Origin: JABDFW01 sp035550215
Lineage (GTDB): Bacteria; Bacteroidota; Bacteroidia; Chitinophagales; Chitinophagaceae
NCBI GenBank assembly: GCA_035550215.1
Contig: DASZPM010000031.1
Location: 248,001 to 312,000, forward strand
Direction of reading: 5' to 3'
DNA: 64,000 bases
How positions within the stretch are numbered: the first letter of the stretch is position 1; every line of letters starts with the position of its first letter. Positions 51,436 to 60,397 of this stretch are shown piece after piece. Below the pieces are notes generated by a model that was given only the letters and a program-made list of their open reading frames with translations, was not told where the DNA came from and made no database searches. The position numbers and the translations under genes are program-made.

Positions 51436-53397
51436 TTGCGCATAAAACGTTACATACCAACCTGTTTAAACACATGTATTTGTGTGTGCCTGCTATTGCA
51501 CCCCTGTAAACAACTGCACGCGCAGCTATGTGCCGGCAGCCTGGGCGATACAGCAATAAGCGAAACCTTTGATAAAAATAGCCTGCCACCTAATTATAAT
51601 TCTTATAAAGAAGTGTATGACTGCCCCGGCCCGGGCGAATTTGTGCTGACTAATTTTATTTTTGGCTGCGGTAATAAAACCTGGCCGCCCACCGCGGGCG
51701 ACCACACACGCCTGGTATCGCACAATGCCCACAGCAACGAGATGCTGTTAAATGCCGCAGGAAAGCCGGGTATAATTTACCAGCGCACGGCAGATGGTTT
51801 TTGCGGGGATATTACGTACCAATTTTCGGCCTTTGTTACCAATATGATGTGGCCTAGAGCTTGCGGGGGGCAGCCTGTACTGCCAAACCTTACCTTTAGC
51901 GTAACCGATGCATCAGGCGCTATAAACGCAACTTACAGTACCGGTGATATTAAAATTGACAGTATTGGGGTTGACTGGAAGCAATACGGCCTTTTTTTTA
52001 CCACGCCGGATTCACCCACCCCCGTTACCTTTAAAATAACAAGCAATGCAATTGGCGGATGCGGGGCGGCGTTTGCCATTGATGATATAACAGTAAGGCC
52101 ATGCGGCACCAGGGTAAGCGTTACGCTTGACGATGACACGGTTTCAGCCGTGGATGTTTGCGAAGGATTTACCAACCCGCTTTTATTAAAAGCAAGCTAT
52201 CTTGGCTTCACCAATCCCAAAACAACCTGGCAAAACAGCCTTGATTCCGGCCAAACCTGGCAGGATATAGCCGGCGCGGTAACAACTACTTATAAAGCGC
52301 CCCGCACAAAGCCCGGTACCGCGGTTATGTACCGGATTATAGTGGCCGAAGCGGTAAATTTTAACAGCCCCAAATGCCGCATTGCGTCAAACCCGGTATG
52401 GATAGGGGTACATTCTGCCTCGCCTCCTGTGCCGTTAACACATGGCTCTGCCTGCCTCGACAAAGATTATACGATGCCTTATGTGGCCGGTGGGTCCAAC
52501 TATATATGGACAGGGCCAAACGGGTTTTACTCCATTTCGCTGCAGCCAATTGTGCCGGCTATACAGTACAGCGATACAGGGCTGTACAAGGTAAAAGCGA
52601 TAACTGATTTTGGCTGTATAACCATTGATTCAGTATATATTACCGTTTCACCATCCGTAACGCTTAGCGTTACAAAAAATTACGCTGTTTGCGAGGGCAG
52701 CCCGCTGCAGTTTGATGCCTCAGGCGGCGGTACGTACCTGTGGACACCCGCTGCCGGTCTTAGCAGCACCACAATACCCAACCCCACGCTGCTGGCGAAA
52801 GATTCCGCAAAATACCAGGTGCTTATTGAAAACGAATACGGTTGCAGGGATTCCGCCATTGTGGAAGTGGACGTTTACCGGAGGATTACGCTGTCAGCAG
52901 GGCCCGACAAATACATACAGGCGGGTGATACCGCTACGCTAACCCCGGCAATAACCGGCACGGCGGTTAGTTATTACTGGACGCCGGGAATATATATGAA
53001 TGACGCAGCAGCCTTTAACCCAAAAGTACACCCGCCATTGGGTGATATGATTTATACCCTGCATGCACAATCCGGCCCCGGCTGCGGTAATGGTACCGAC
53101 GATGTTACCGTGCATGTGTACGACAACATGTATATACCCAATGCTTTTACCCCCAACAACGACGGCCATAATGATGTTTTCAGGATACTGCCGTTTGACA
53201 ACTACACCCTTAACCATTTTATTATATACAACCGCTGGGGCAAAGCCGTTTTTAGCACTACAAACCCCGGCGAAGGATGGGACGGCCGTTTTAACCAGCA
53301 ACCACAGCCGCCGGGCACGTATGTATATTACCTTGAAATGACGGCAAAGGATGGCCGGAAAATAACGAGGAGAGGAACGGTGGTGCTGATAAGATGA
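51436..53397 (+). CDS. Type IX-secreted surface protein with type-B C-terminal domain
   Basis: A 653-aa secreted protein starting at TTG 51436, needed to include the signal peptide (LNTCICVCLLLHPCKQLHAQ). After a Cys-rich N-terminal domain of about 200 residues come two or three Ig/PKD-like modules (YIWTGPNGFYSISLQPIVPA, TYLWTPAAGLSSTTIPNPTL, SYYWTPGIYMNDAAAFNPKV), then the gliding-motility/type-B sorting domain (YIPNAFTPNNDGHNDVFRIL, NHFIIYNRWGKAVFST, TYVYYLEMTAKDGRKI) ending in GTVVLIR. This C-terminal signal directs export by the type IX system and retention at the surface. Likely an adhesin; partner unknown. Confidence 0.92.
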   Translation: MRIKRYIPTCLNTCICVCLLLHPCKQLHAQLCAGSLGDTAISETFDKNSLPPNYNSYKEVYDCPGPGEFVLTNFIFGCGNKTWPPTAGDHTRLVSHNAHSNEMLLNAAGKPGIIYQRTADGFCGDITYQFSAFVTNMMWPRACGGQPVLPNLTFSVTDASGAINATYSTGDIKIDSIGVDWKQYGLFFTTPDSPTPVTFKITSNAIGGCGAAFAIDDITVRPCGTRVSVTLDDDTVSAVDVCEGFTNPLLLKASYLGFTNPKTTWQNSLDSGQTWQDIAGAVTTTYKAPRTKPGTAVMYRIIVAEAVNFNSPKCRIASNPVWIGVHSASPPVPLTHGSACLDKDYTMPYVAGGSNYIWTGPNGFYSISLQPIVPAIQYSDTGLYKVKAITDFGCITIDSVYITVSPSVTLSVTKNYAVCEGSPLQFDASGGGTYLWTPAAGLSSTTIPNPTLLAKDSAKYQVLIENEYGCRDSAIVEVDVYRRITLSAGPDKYIQAGDTATLTPAITGTAVSYYWTPGIYMNDAAAFNPKVHPPLGDMIYTLHAQSGPGCGNGTDDVTVHVYDNMYIPNAFTPNNDGHNDVFRILPFDNYTLNHFIIYNRWGKAVFSTTNPGEGWDGRFNQQPQPPGTYVYYLEMTAKDGRKITRRGTVVLIR

Positions 53398-53482
53398 TGT
53401 TATTGCAGCAGGGGTAAAATTGTTACCAGGGAAAACTTTTATAACATTATATAAGTAACTGTTAGGCACAGGCCGGGAGACT

Positions 53483-53496
53483 TGCGCCAGTGGGGG
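53483..53496 (+). repeat. Left inverted repeat flanking the PHP-ATPase gene
   Basis: TGCGCCAGTGGGGG, the exact reverse complement of 56464-56477. A further shared word GCACAGG lies outside it on both sides. The 2.8-kb AT-rich gene between the repeats is the only content. Confidence 0.7.
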
Positions 53497-53509
53497 CGAA
53501 CTATCACAG

Positions 53510-56311
53510 TTAAACATCATATCGATATTTTGATTCGCGTTTTTGAAAAGCTTCTTTACCGCCTTCTAGAATGTCGGTCACATGTTCTCTTATTCCCATA
53601 CTTGTCAAAATATTTTTATTTATATTGTCTTTCTCCAATGTATACTCCAAAGATCCGGTCGTATAATCGAATTGATAAATTTCGTTTTGTCTGGAAGGAT
53701 CCTGGTCATTTTGATTTGCTACAATTACATTATCTGCGTCGGCACCCACAACGATGTTTGGATTGTGGGTGACAACAATAAATTGCCTTACTACCTTCTT
53801 TTCCCTGATATATTTTACTAAATCTGTATAAATAGACCTGTTGTCAAGGTTGTCTTCAGGCTGATCTATTAAAATGGGGCATTTTGAATCACTTAACTCT
53901 ATAAGAAGTTTTAACAACACAAGCCCAGCTTTTCCGGGTGACATATTTGCAATTTCATCATTACCAGAGATTATTTCCCAATAGTCAAAAAAATCATCTT
54001 TAAACAAGGCATTCAATGCGTCTCTTGTTGATATTGCAGTTTTGAATACAACGGAACCCTCAAGTATATCCTGAAAAATAATCTCCATTTTTTCGATCAT
54101 TTTTTCGATATCAACCTCATGAATGTTACTTTCTATATTATATAATTTGTGATCTTCTATGTAACCATATGATGACCTCTTATTTATCATATCATTTAAT
54201 CTATCCTCAAATCTTTTTGTATAAAATTTTACAGACCCCTTTAAAACTAGACCTGCTATTTCAGCGCTTCGCTCATTCAGTTTTTTTACTATCTCAACGT
54301 ATTGAACATACGTTTTTTTGTATTCTTCAAATAATTGAGTTTTTATTTTGTCTTTTTGCTCTTCTTTTACTTTGATATCATTTTCGTAAGCAGCAATTCT
54401 GTCTAGTTTTTGATATTCTTGCTGAATTTGACCTTCAATTTTTTCAACCTCTTCTCTGTCAATAAACTTCTTAGAAATAGGAGCAATTTGTTCATTGAGT
54501 GAGAGAATTTTTGCTTTTATAGCACCTTCACTTTCAGCCATAATACCATTTTGTGCATCTAAAAAATGTTTCGAAAATTCCTGTGTGAATGACTCTAAAG
54601 ACTTAAAGATTTCAAACTGCTTGGTAACTTCGGTACGAATGTTAGTATTTTTGATAGAGGGCACTAACTGCTCATTTTTTGCTAAGAGTCCACGTAGTGA
54701 AGCTGTTAAGTCTGAAGAATAAAGTTCGATTTTTTGTTTGTCATTTTTCAAATCAAAAAGCTCCGAGTCAAGAGACTGTAAACTTTGCCTCAAGAATGAA
54801 TACTTTTCAAGATCGTCATTAGTTATGGATGATTTGCTTTTCAACTCTTCTATTTGTGCTTTTAATTGGCTTATATATACAGCTATTGCGTTCTTGTCTC
54901 CAATGCTCTTAATACCATCCAGACTCAACTTATAAGCGTCAAGCGCATTTAGAAATGTCGAAATAAAATTTTCTCTAGAAGCGTCAAGACGCTTGACTTC
55001 AAAAACAAAATTTTTATATGCAGTGCCGTATTCTTCTTTTTGAAGCAAAATATTTCTAATAATTTTCCCAACCTCCTTTCTTGTCTTTTTACCTTCCGTA
55101 TCTGCCAGTTTTTGAATATAACTTTGGGGTATGTAAAGAATAGAATAGTTAGAGTTGCTAAGGTCGTTATTTGATGAAAATAATTGCGTTGTTCCATTTT
55201 TCCACTTTACCTCAAAATCAATATTATCTTTTTTGAGACCATATTTGTCTCTTTTTCTCTCATCCGGGCCATCTTCATTTATAAATACCTGCTTGGGGTC
55301 AATCGTATTAGCTATTGAGTATAATAGCAAAGATTTTCCGGACGATTTTCCGCCTATTACAACGTTTAGGTCGGCATTGAGCTTTAAAGATGTTGGCGTG
55401 AATCTCTGCTTATCGATAGCATTGTCTACAACAAATCTTACCTCATCAATTACTTCATAGGGGATTTTATTTGCAGGTGATCTTTCTTGAATAGCAACCC
55501 TTAACTCGTATTCATATAAAATTTCTTTCAGTCCCTCCAATGTCGGGTCAGCCTTAATCCATGTAAATTTTTGGCCCAAATAATGTCTGCCTTCGGGCAC
55601 ATTTTCTTTTTCAATAGTTCTGCAATCCGAAGCACATATATAGGCAATATCTCTTTTATAATGTTCGTTTTGTTTATTTATCACTTGGGCAAGGAACCCT
55701 TGGGTAAATTCTTTTGGACTTTTAGATAATTGACAAATGCCTACAAATTTTTTATGCCATTCTTGAACTCTTCTCACTCCGTCAATTGTAGCTTTGTTGA
55801 GTATACCATTTTCCCGATCACCGTGAGCAAAAGCTAAAACATAATCCAGTGTACTTTCATTTAAGACATCCTTCAATTCGTCAATGCTCTTATCGCTAAC
55901 CGGCACAAACTTATCTTGAATTAATTGAGTGTTGACCGGAAATAGCCGTTTAACAACTTCATATATTGTTTGGAGATCGGTGTTTTCTCTAAATATCACC
56001 AAAAGATGAATACCACTGCCATCCTTTACAGTTATCTCGAAACCTGGCAAAATTGTTATGTTTTTCTTTTTTGCCTCTGCAGCGATATACGGAATTAATA
56101 ATTCACTTGTTGCGTTACAAAAATTGTGATCCGTAATAGCAATAACCTCTATATTTTCTTGAACAGCAAAATCGACATATTTCTTTGCAAATTGTTTTTT
56201 AGAGTCTTCTTCCGATAAATCAGGTCTGTTAATCCATTCATGGTCTATCGGAGTATGAACATGTAAATCCCATTTTCTCCATTCTGATCCACTGGGGTAG
56301 CGAATGCTCAT
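53510..56311 (-). CDS. TrlF-like PHP-domain ATPase (candidate defence protein)
   Basis: A 933-aa protein from the ATG at 56311 (WRKWDLHVHT follows; a longer frame to 56419 adds 36 unlikely residues). The N-terminal PHP phosphoesterase has the metal motifs DLHVHT (15-20) and ITDHN (59-63), then GFEIT, AFAHGDRENG and ICASDCR. An SMC/RecF-like ATPase follows: P-loop VIGGKSSGKSLLLYS (~320), a coiled coil of about 350 residues, signature NMSPGKAGLVLLKLLIELS, Walker B PILIDQPEDNLDN (~813) and H-motif VVTHNPNIV. Related PHP-ATPases occur sporadically in defence and mobile regions; the PHP domain may cut nucleic acid under ATPase control (inference). Base composition is much more AT-rich than the neighbours, and the gene is alone between inverted repeats. 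Confidence 0.85.
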   Translation of the reverse strand: MSIRYPSGSEWRKWDLHVHTPIDHEWINRPDLSEEDSKKQFAKKYVDFAVQENIEVIAITDHNFCNATSELLIPYIAAEAKKKNITILPGFEITVKDGSGIHLLVIFRENTDLQTIYEVVKRLFPVNTQLIQDKFVPVSDKSIDELKDVLNESTLDYVLAFAHGDRENGILNKATIDGVRRVQEWHKKFVGICQLSKSPKEFTQGFLAQVINKQNEHYKRDIAYICASDCRTIEKENVPEGRHYLGQKFTWIKADPTLEGLKEILYEYELRVAIQERSPANKIPYEVIDEVRFVVDNAIDKQRFTPTSLKLNADLNVVIGGKSSGKSLLLYSIANTIDPKQVFINEDGPDERKRDKYGLKKDNIDFEVKWKNGTTQLFSSNNDLSNSNYSILYIPQSYIQKLADTEGKKTRKEVGKIIRNILLQKEEYGTAYKNFVFEVKRLDASRENFISTFLNALDAYKLSLDGIKSIGDKNAIAVYISQLKAQIEELKSKSSITNDDLEKYSFLRQSLQSLDSELFDLKNDKQKIELYSSDLTASLRGLLAKNEQLVPSIKNTNIRTEVTKQFEIFKSLESFTQEFSKHFLDAQNGIMAESEGAIKAKILSLNEQIAPISKKFIDREEVEKIEGQIQQEYQKLDRIAAYENDIKVKEEQKDKIKTQLFEEYKKTYVQYVEIVKKLNERSAEIAGLVLKGSVKFYTKRFEDRLNDMINKRSSYGYIEDHKLYNIESNIHEVDIEKMIEKMEIIFQDILEGSVVFKTAISTRDALNALFKDDFFDYWEIISGNDEIANMSPGKAGLVLLKLLIELSDSKCPILIDQPEDNLDNRSIYTDLVKYIREKKVVRQFIVVTHNPNIVVGADADNVIVANQNDQDPSRQNEIYQFDYTTGSLEYTLEKDNINKNILTSMGIREHVTDILEGGKEAFQKRESKYRYDV

Positions 56312-56463
56312 AATGATTTGTTTTGATGGATAGGAATATTTAATAAGGGTAAGATATATTTTTGTTTTAGCATTTGCAAACTCTTTATTAAAAGCCCAAC
56401 ACTCCTTTTTCTCCCTCATAAAAATGTCCGCCCAAATTTGCAGGCACTACGGGCGAAGGGTTT

Positions 56464-56477
56464 CCCCCACTGGCGCA
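56464..56477 (-). repeat. Right inverted repeat flanking the PHP-ATPase gene
   Basis: CCCCCACTGGCGCA, the exact reverse complement of 53483-53496, about 150 nt upstream of the PHP-ATPase start codon. Confidence 0.7.
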
Positions 56478-56914
56478 GGTGTTCCGCACAGCGGGCCACC
56501 TGTGCTTGCTGGTGTTTGGAGACTGTGTCTCCCTATACAAGTGCCAGTGTCGGCTTTTTAATCCGGGTGTACTGCCGGGCCTGCCCGTTTGTTCAGACGG
56601 GCACCGGGATTTGTTGATAAGCCCCTTCTGTGAGCGTACTCAAAATGCTAAAGCTCATATTTCTGCTCTCAACAGATTCTTCGCTGTGCCCATGGCAGGA
56701 TGACAATGCCGGGGATCGCCACAGCCATCCCAACACGCGGGAGCTGCGCAGATGGCCTCGCGATGACGCAAACCCGTTTGGCAGGTTCTTCGCTGCGCCC
56801 AGAATAACACACAAAAAAACTTCCCCAAAAACCGAGACAGTTTGCCCATTTTGCTATTTATCCATAGTTCATTGACATATTGCAGGCAGGTAAAATGGCA
56901 CGTGTAACCGGGAG
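56478..56914. repeat. Non-coding zone of degenerate palindromic repeats
   Basis: No supportable gene. It contains the palindrome GGAGACTGTGTCTCC (56518-56532), a hairpin GCCCGTTTGTTCAGACGGGC (~56581-56600), two copies of TTCTTCGCTG(T/C)GCCCA (~56682 and ~56782) and a diverged copy of the tandem-unit core (ATCGCCACAGCCATCCC... GCGATGACG, ~56716-56768). These resemble dispersed intergenic repeats of Bacteroidota genomes. Confidence 0.65.
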
Positions 56915-57858
56915 TGAATTATGTAAAAACTTTTACTAATTTTTAATTAACTAATTTAAAATCAATTAATTATGTGTTTTGACATTCCTCCCCCGATATT
57001 CATCGGGGCAGGCTCTGGTCCTCCTTTTTGGGTTACTTTTCCTCCCGCGGCGGGCTTGATGAGCGCACAGAGCATAAAGCCACAAAGCGCATTAAGAAGG
57101 CAAGAGGTTGTTTTTCCCAGCCAGATCGCCACAGCCATCCCGACGCACAAAGCAAGGCTGATGGCTTCGCGATGACGGCTGCAACATCCAGGGTGAATTG
57201 CTATAAAACTTTTACTAATTTTTAAATAACTAATTTAAAATCAACTAATTATGTGTTTTAGCATTCCTCCCCCGATATTCATCGGGGCAGGCTCTAGTCC
57301 TCCTTTTGGGGTAGTTTTCCTCCCGCGGCGGGCTTGATGAGCGCACAGAGCATAAAGCCACAAAGCGTATTAAGAAGGCAAGAGGTTGTTTTTGCCAGCC
57401 AGATAGCCACAGCCATCCCGGCGCACAACGCAAGGCTGATGGCTTCGCGATGACGGCTGCTGCAACCAGGTTGAATTGCTACAAATTTTTTTGCTATTTT
57501 GTATTTAACTAATTTAAAATCAGCTATTTATGCGTTTTTGCATTCCTCCCTCGTCCTCCTTTTGAGGGTAGTTTTCCTCCCGCGGCGGGCTTGATGAGCG
57601 CACAAAGCATAAAGCCGCAAAGCGCGCTAGAAGGCAAGAGGTTGTTTTTTGCCAGCCAGATAGCCACAGCCATCCGGCGCACAAAGCAAGGCTGATGGCT
57701 TCGCGATGACGGCTGCAACATCCAGGTTGAATTGCTATAAAACTTTTACTAATTTTTAATTAACTAATTTAAAATCAATTAATTATGTGTTTTAGCATTC
57801 CTCCCTCGTCCTCCTTTTTAGCGAGTAGTTTTCCTCCCGCGGCGGGCTTGATGTAGAA
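56915..57858. repeat. Tandem array of ~280-bp units, about 3.5 copies
   Basis: Units start at the GAATT just before AAAACTTTTACTAATTTTTAA: 56915-57194 (280), 57195-57472 (278), 57473-57728 (256) and a partial unit 57729-57858. Each has an AT-rich head (ACTAATTTAAAATCA.. TTATG), a pyrimidine-rich block with CTCCCGCGGCGGGCTTGATG, then AAGGCAAGAGGTTGTTTTT and GCCACAGCCATCC...GGCTTCGCGATGACGGCTGC. Units 1 and 2 carry the hairpin CCCGATATTCATCGGG; units 3 and 4 lack it, which explains the shorter third unit. Short frames inside repeat with the unit and are not genes. Confidence 0.9.
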
Positions 57859-58017
57859 GGGGATTCGTAAATAACGTATGAAATTTTCGATAGAAATGTG
57901 AGACAAAAAAGTGGATTTGCCATTTACAGGTGTGCGCTGCAGCGCGGCGTTCTTTGAAACGATGAGCAGTGCCGGATTTTAGCGGGATTAATTTTGTAAA
58001 TTATGTGATAGCTTTTG

Positions 58018-58089
58018 TGGCCTCGACAGGAATCGAACCTGTATCTGGAGCTTCGGAAACTCTTATACTATCCATTGTACTACGAGGCC
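58018..58089 (-). tRNA. tRNA-Arg (anticodon CCG)
   Basis: 72 nt. Acceptor GGCCTCG pairs with CGAGGCC; D-stem GTAC/GTAT; anticodon loop TTCCGAA with anticodon CCG (codon CGG); T-arm ACAGG-TTCGATT-CCTGT; discriminator A. CCA is not encoded. Its 3' end points at the repeat zone and the PHP-ATPase gene. Confidence 0.95.
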
Positions 58090-58207
58090 ATGCGGCGGCA
58101 AAAATAGCGGTTTTATTGGCTACCGGCCAAACGTAACAAGTAAAATGGCCGTAATAAGTTGGCGAGGGTTAAAGTTTTGTTGCTAAACCACTGCAAAAAG
58201 CCGGTAA

Positions 58208-58732
58208 TTACATGGGGTTAGCCTGTACCTTAAGCGTAACCTTTACATCGTCGCTTAGTACCATGCTGCTGCCGCCAACATCAAAATCGCGGCGGTTAAT
58301 GGTAAACTCTCCCTGGAAAAGGTAACCGCTGCCGGATGGCGTAACGGTTATGGGAAAGCTGATTGACTTTGTAGTGCCCTTAATGGTAAGGTTGCCGGTA
58401 ATATTGGTTGCACTAACAGCGGTGCTGGTAAAGTTTATGGTGGGGTATTTGGCCAGGTTAAAATACTTTTCTTCTTTCAAATCCTTATCCCGCATGTCTA
58501 TGCCTGTATTAAGGGTGCTAACATCCACACTGGCGTTTATTTGTGAGGCGGCAGGGTTAGCGGCATCCCACTTAAGGGTACCCTTAAGGCCATTAAGGCT
58601 GCCTTTTGTGTTTATGCCAAAGTTTTTAATTACAAAGGTTACAGCATCATCATTGTCAACAGGTTTCAGGTTTACGGCGGTAAAGCTGCATAATAACAGT
58701 AAGGCTAAAAATGGTATAAAAGTTCTCTTCAT
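58208..58732 (-). CDS. YceI-family periplasmic protein
   Basis: A 174-aa exported lipocalin-like protein. The ATG at 58732 opens the signal peptide MKRTFIPFLALLLLCSFTAV; an upstream in-frame ATG at 58756 adds 8 residues. YceI landmarks: VTFVIKNFGINTKGSLNGLKG near the N-terminus, DVSTLNTGIDMRDKDLKEEKYFN in the middle, and GEFTINRRDFDVGG near the end. The family binds isoprenoid lipids in the periplasm; the physiological role here is unknown. Convergent with nothing; divergent from topoisomerase IB. Confidence 0.92.
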   Translation of the reverse strand: MKRTFIPFLALLLLCSFTAVNLKPVDNDDAVTFVIKNFGINTKGSLNGLKGTLKWDAANPAASQINASVDVSTLNTGIDMRDKDLKEEKYFNLAKYPTINFTSTAVSATNITGNLTIKGTTKSISFPITVTPSGSGYLFQGEFTINRRDFDVGGSSMVLSDDVKVTLKVQANPM

Positions 58733-58890
58733 AGTAAGGTATGTTTGGCAAAACAAAACATTCTTGTTTATTAAACAGTTGCCTGTTTTATTATAATTAG
58801 GTTAAAACTGTGTAAAAAAATAAAAAGCGAAACGGTTTAAAAACATGCATTTGGCATTATATTTTAATTACTTATACTTTAAACACACCT

Positions 58891-59976
58891 ATGACTGGCA
58901 TAACAACCGCCCGTTTAACGCACCGCCAATTACTGAAGGCGAACAAAGACCCCCAGGAGGCCGCAACGCTTGTTAAACTGGTGTACGTAAACCCCAACAG
59001 CCCCGGCATTATACGCCTGCAACGCGGAAAAAGGTTTACCTATGTTTTTGACGAAAAGCCTTTAAAGGACAGGAAAGAGATTGAACGGATAAAAAGACTG
59101 GTAATTCCCCATGCGTGGACGGATGTGTGGATTTGCCCCTTGGCCAATGGCCACATACAGGCCACCGGCTTTGACGCCCGTAAGCGCAAACAGTACCGGT
59201 ACCACGAGTTGTGGAATGTACTTAGAAATGAAACAAAATACCATCGCCTGTATGAATTTGGTAAGGCGCTGCCGCAAATAAGGCTGAAGATTGAACAGGA
59301 TATGGCAGGCAGGGAGCTTACCCAAAATAAAGTGCTGGCATTGGTATTGAGCCTGATGGAAAGAACTTTTATACGGATTGGCAACAGCGAATACGAGAAA
59401 TTAAACGGCAGCTATGGCCTGACAACACTGAAAGACAAACACGCAGTTATTACCGGTGACAAGGTAGTTTTTTCATTCAGGGGTAAAAAAGGCGTGTACC
59501 ATGATATTGCGCTAAAAAACAGGCGGCTTGCCAGGGCTGTAAAAGCATGCCGCGATATACCAGGAAAGGAACTCTTTCAGTATTATGCTGACGACGGTAC
59601 AAGAAAGGCCATTGATTCAGGAATGGTAAACAGCTATATTCACGAAGCGGCGGGTGCGGATTTTAGTGCAAAGGATTTTAGAACATGGGCGGGTTCACTG
59701 CAGGCGCTGCAGGCCTTCAGGGCAGCAGGGGAGGCATTATCTGAGGCCGAATGTAAAAAAAACATTGTAAGGGTACTTGATGTTGTAAGCGGCAAATTGG
59801 GCAATACCAGGACGGTGTGCAAAAAGTATTATGTACACCCGCTGCTGATACGGTTGTATGAAGAAAAGAAACTGCTGGGCTATTTACATGAACTGGATAA
59901 ACTGGAAGAACCTGATGATAAATCAGGCTTAACGGCTGAAGAGCAAATACTGATGAAGATTTTGAAAAGGGCTTAA
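58891..59976 (+). CDS. DNA topoisomerase IB (poxvirus type)
   Basis: A 361-aa type IB enzyme that relaxes supercoils through a 3'-phosphotyrosine nick without ATP. N-terminal domain with PGIIRLQRGKRFTYVFDEKP and IPHAWTDVWICPLANGHIQA; catalytic domain with RTFIRIGNSEYEKLNGSYGL (Arg), KGVYHDIALKNRRLARAV, SAKDFRTWAGSLQAL (His position occupied as KDFRTW) and the nucleophile Tyr in TVCKKYYVHPLLI. Bacterial TopIB is a sporadic gene often seen near Ku/LigD, as here. A monocistronic unit divergent from YceI. Confidence 0.93.
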   Translation: MTGITTARLTHRQLLKANKDPQEAATLVKLVYVNPNSPGIIRLQRGKRFTYVFDEKPLKDRKEIERIKRLVIPHAWTDVWICPLANGHIQATGFDARKRKQYRYHELWNVLRNETKYHRLYEFGKALPQIRLKIEQDMAGRELTQNKVLALVLSLMERTFIRIGNSEYEKLNGSYGLTTLKDKHAVITGDKVVFSFRGKKGVYHDIALKNRRLARAVKACRDIPGKELFQYYADDGTRKAIDSGMVNSYIHEAAGADFSAKDFRTWAGSLQALQAFRAAGEALSEAECKKNIVRVLDVVSGKLGNTRTVCKKYYVHPLLIRLYEEKKLLGYLHELDKLEEPDDKSGLTAEEQILMKILKRA

Positions 59977-59980
59977 ATAA

Positions 59981-60038
59981 ACGTACCCGGCATTTCATTA
60001 AGGCACTTCACCTTTAAATCACCACAGCCGGGGTACGT
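59981..60038. repeat. Inverted repeat after topoisomerase IB
   Basis: ACGTACCC (59981-59988) pairs with GGGTACGT (60031-60038), with extra G/C pairs inside (CGGC/GCCG, one bulge). Loop of about 40 nt, no T-run. Confidence 0.45.
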
Positions 60039-60092
60039 CTAAATATGTAAATGTCTTTCATAGTGTAAAAACGGGCTGATAATATATTGTTA

Positions 60093-60239
60093 TCATGCCC
60101 TTTGAATTACTGCCAGTAACAGTGAAATAACAGCCAGCACTATAAGAATATGAATGAGGCCGCCAACACTGTAAACAAATACGCCCAAAAGCCAGCCGAT
60201 GATTAATATTACGGCAATGATATACAAAATGCTTCTCAT
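60093..60239 (-). CDS. lmo0937-family small membrane protein
   Basis: A 48-aa protein from the ATG at 60239: MRSILYIIAVILIIGWLLGV, FVYSVGGLIHILIVLAVIS and LLLAVIQRA, i.e. two TM segments with the Gly-rich turn typical of the lmo0937/DUF5670 family. The longer frame to 60386 extends into non-coding sequence. Role unknown; such proteins are often stress-induced. Between LigD and the inverted repeat. Confidence 0.85.
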   Translation of the reverse strand: MRSILYIIAVILIIGWLLGVFVYSVGGLIHILIVLAVISLLLAVIQRA

Positions 60240-60397
60240 GGTTAATAAAGTATTAGGTTTAAAAAAGATGTTTGCTGTTATTAATAGTGTAAAAACAATG
60301 CCAAGAAACTCCTTATGGTTTAATAGCTGTATAAAGAGGCGGGATTGATTACATGCAGTATAATTTGAGTAAGAATATCTACACAAGTAGTATAAAT

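Noticed and set aside
53483..56477. Insertion sequence defined by the 14-bp inverted repeats
   Set aside because: No transposase, no target-site duplication seen and the bracketed gene is an ATPase; kept only as a candidate acquired segment.
56962..57721. Series of 60-67 aa frames on both strands in the repeat array
   Set aside because: They recur with the repeat period, have no start signals or protein-like composition, and change frame between units; they are products of the repeat.
56915..57858. CRISPR array
   Set aside because: Units are about 280 bp and near-identical throughout, with no short repeat/unique spacer pattern and no cas genes.
58018..58089. attL/attR duplication of the tRNA 3' end
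   Set aside because: No second copy of the tRNA end was found near 53.4-53.5 kb or elsewhere in the window.
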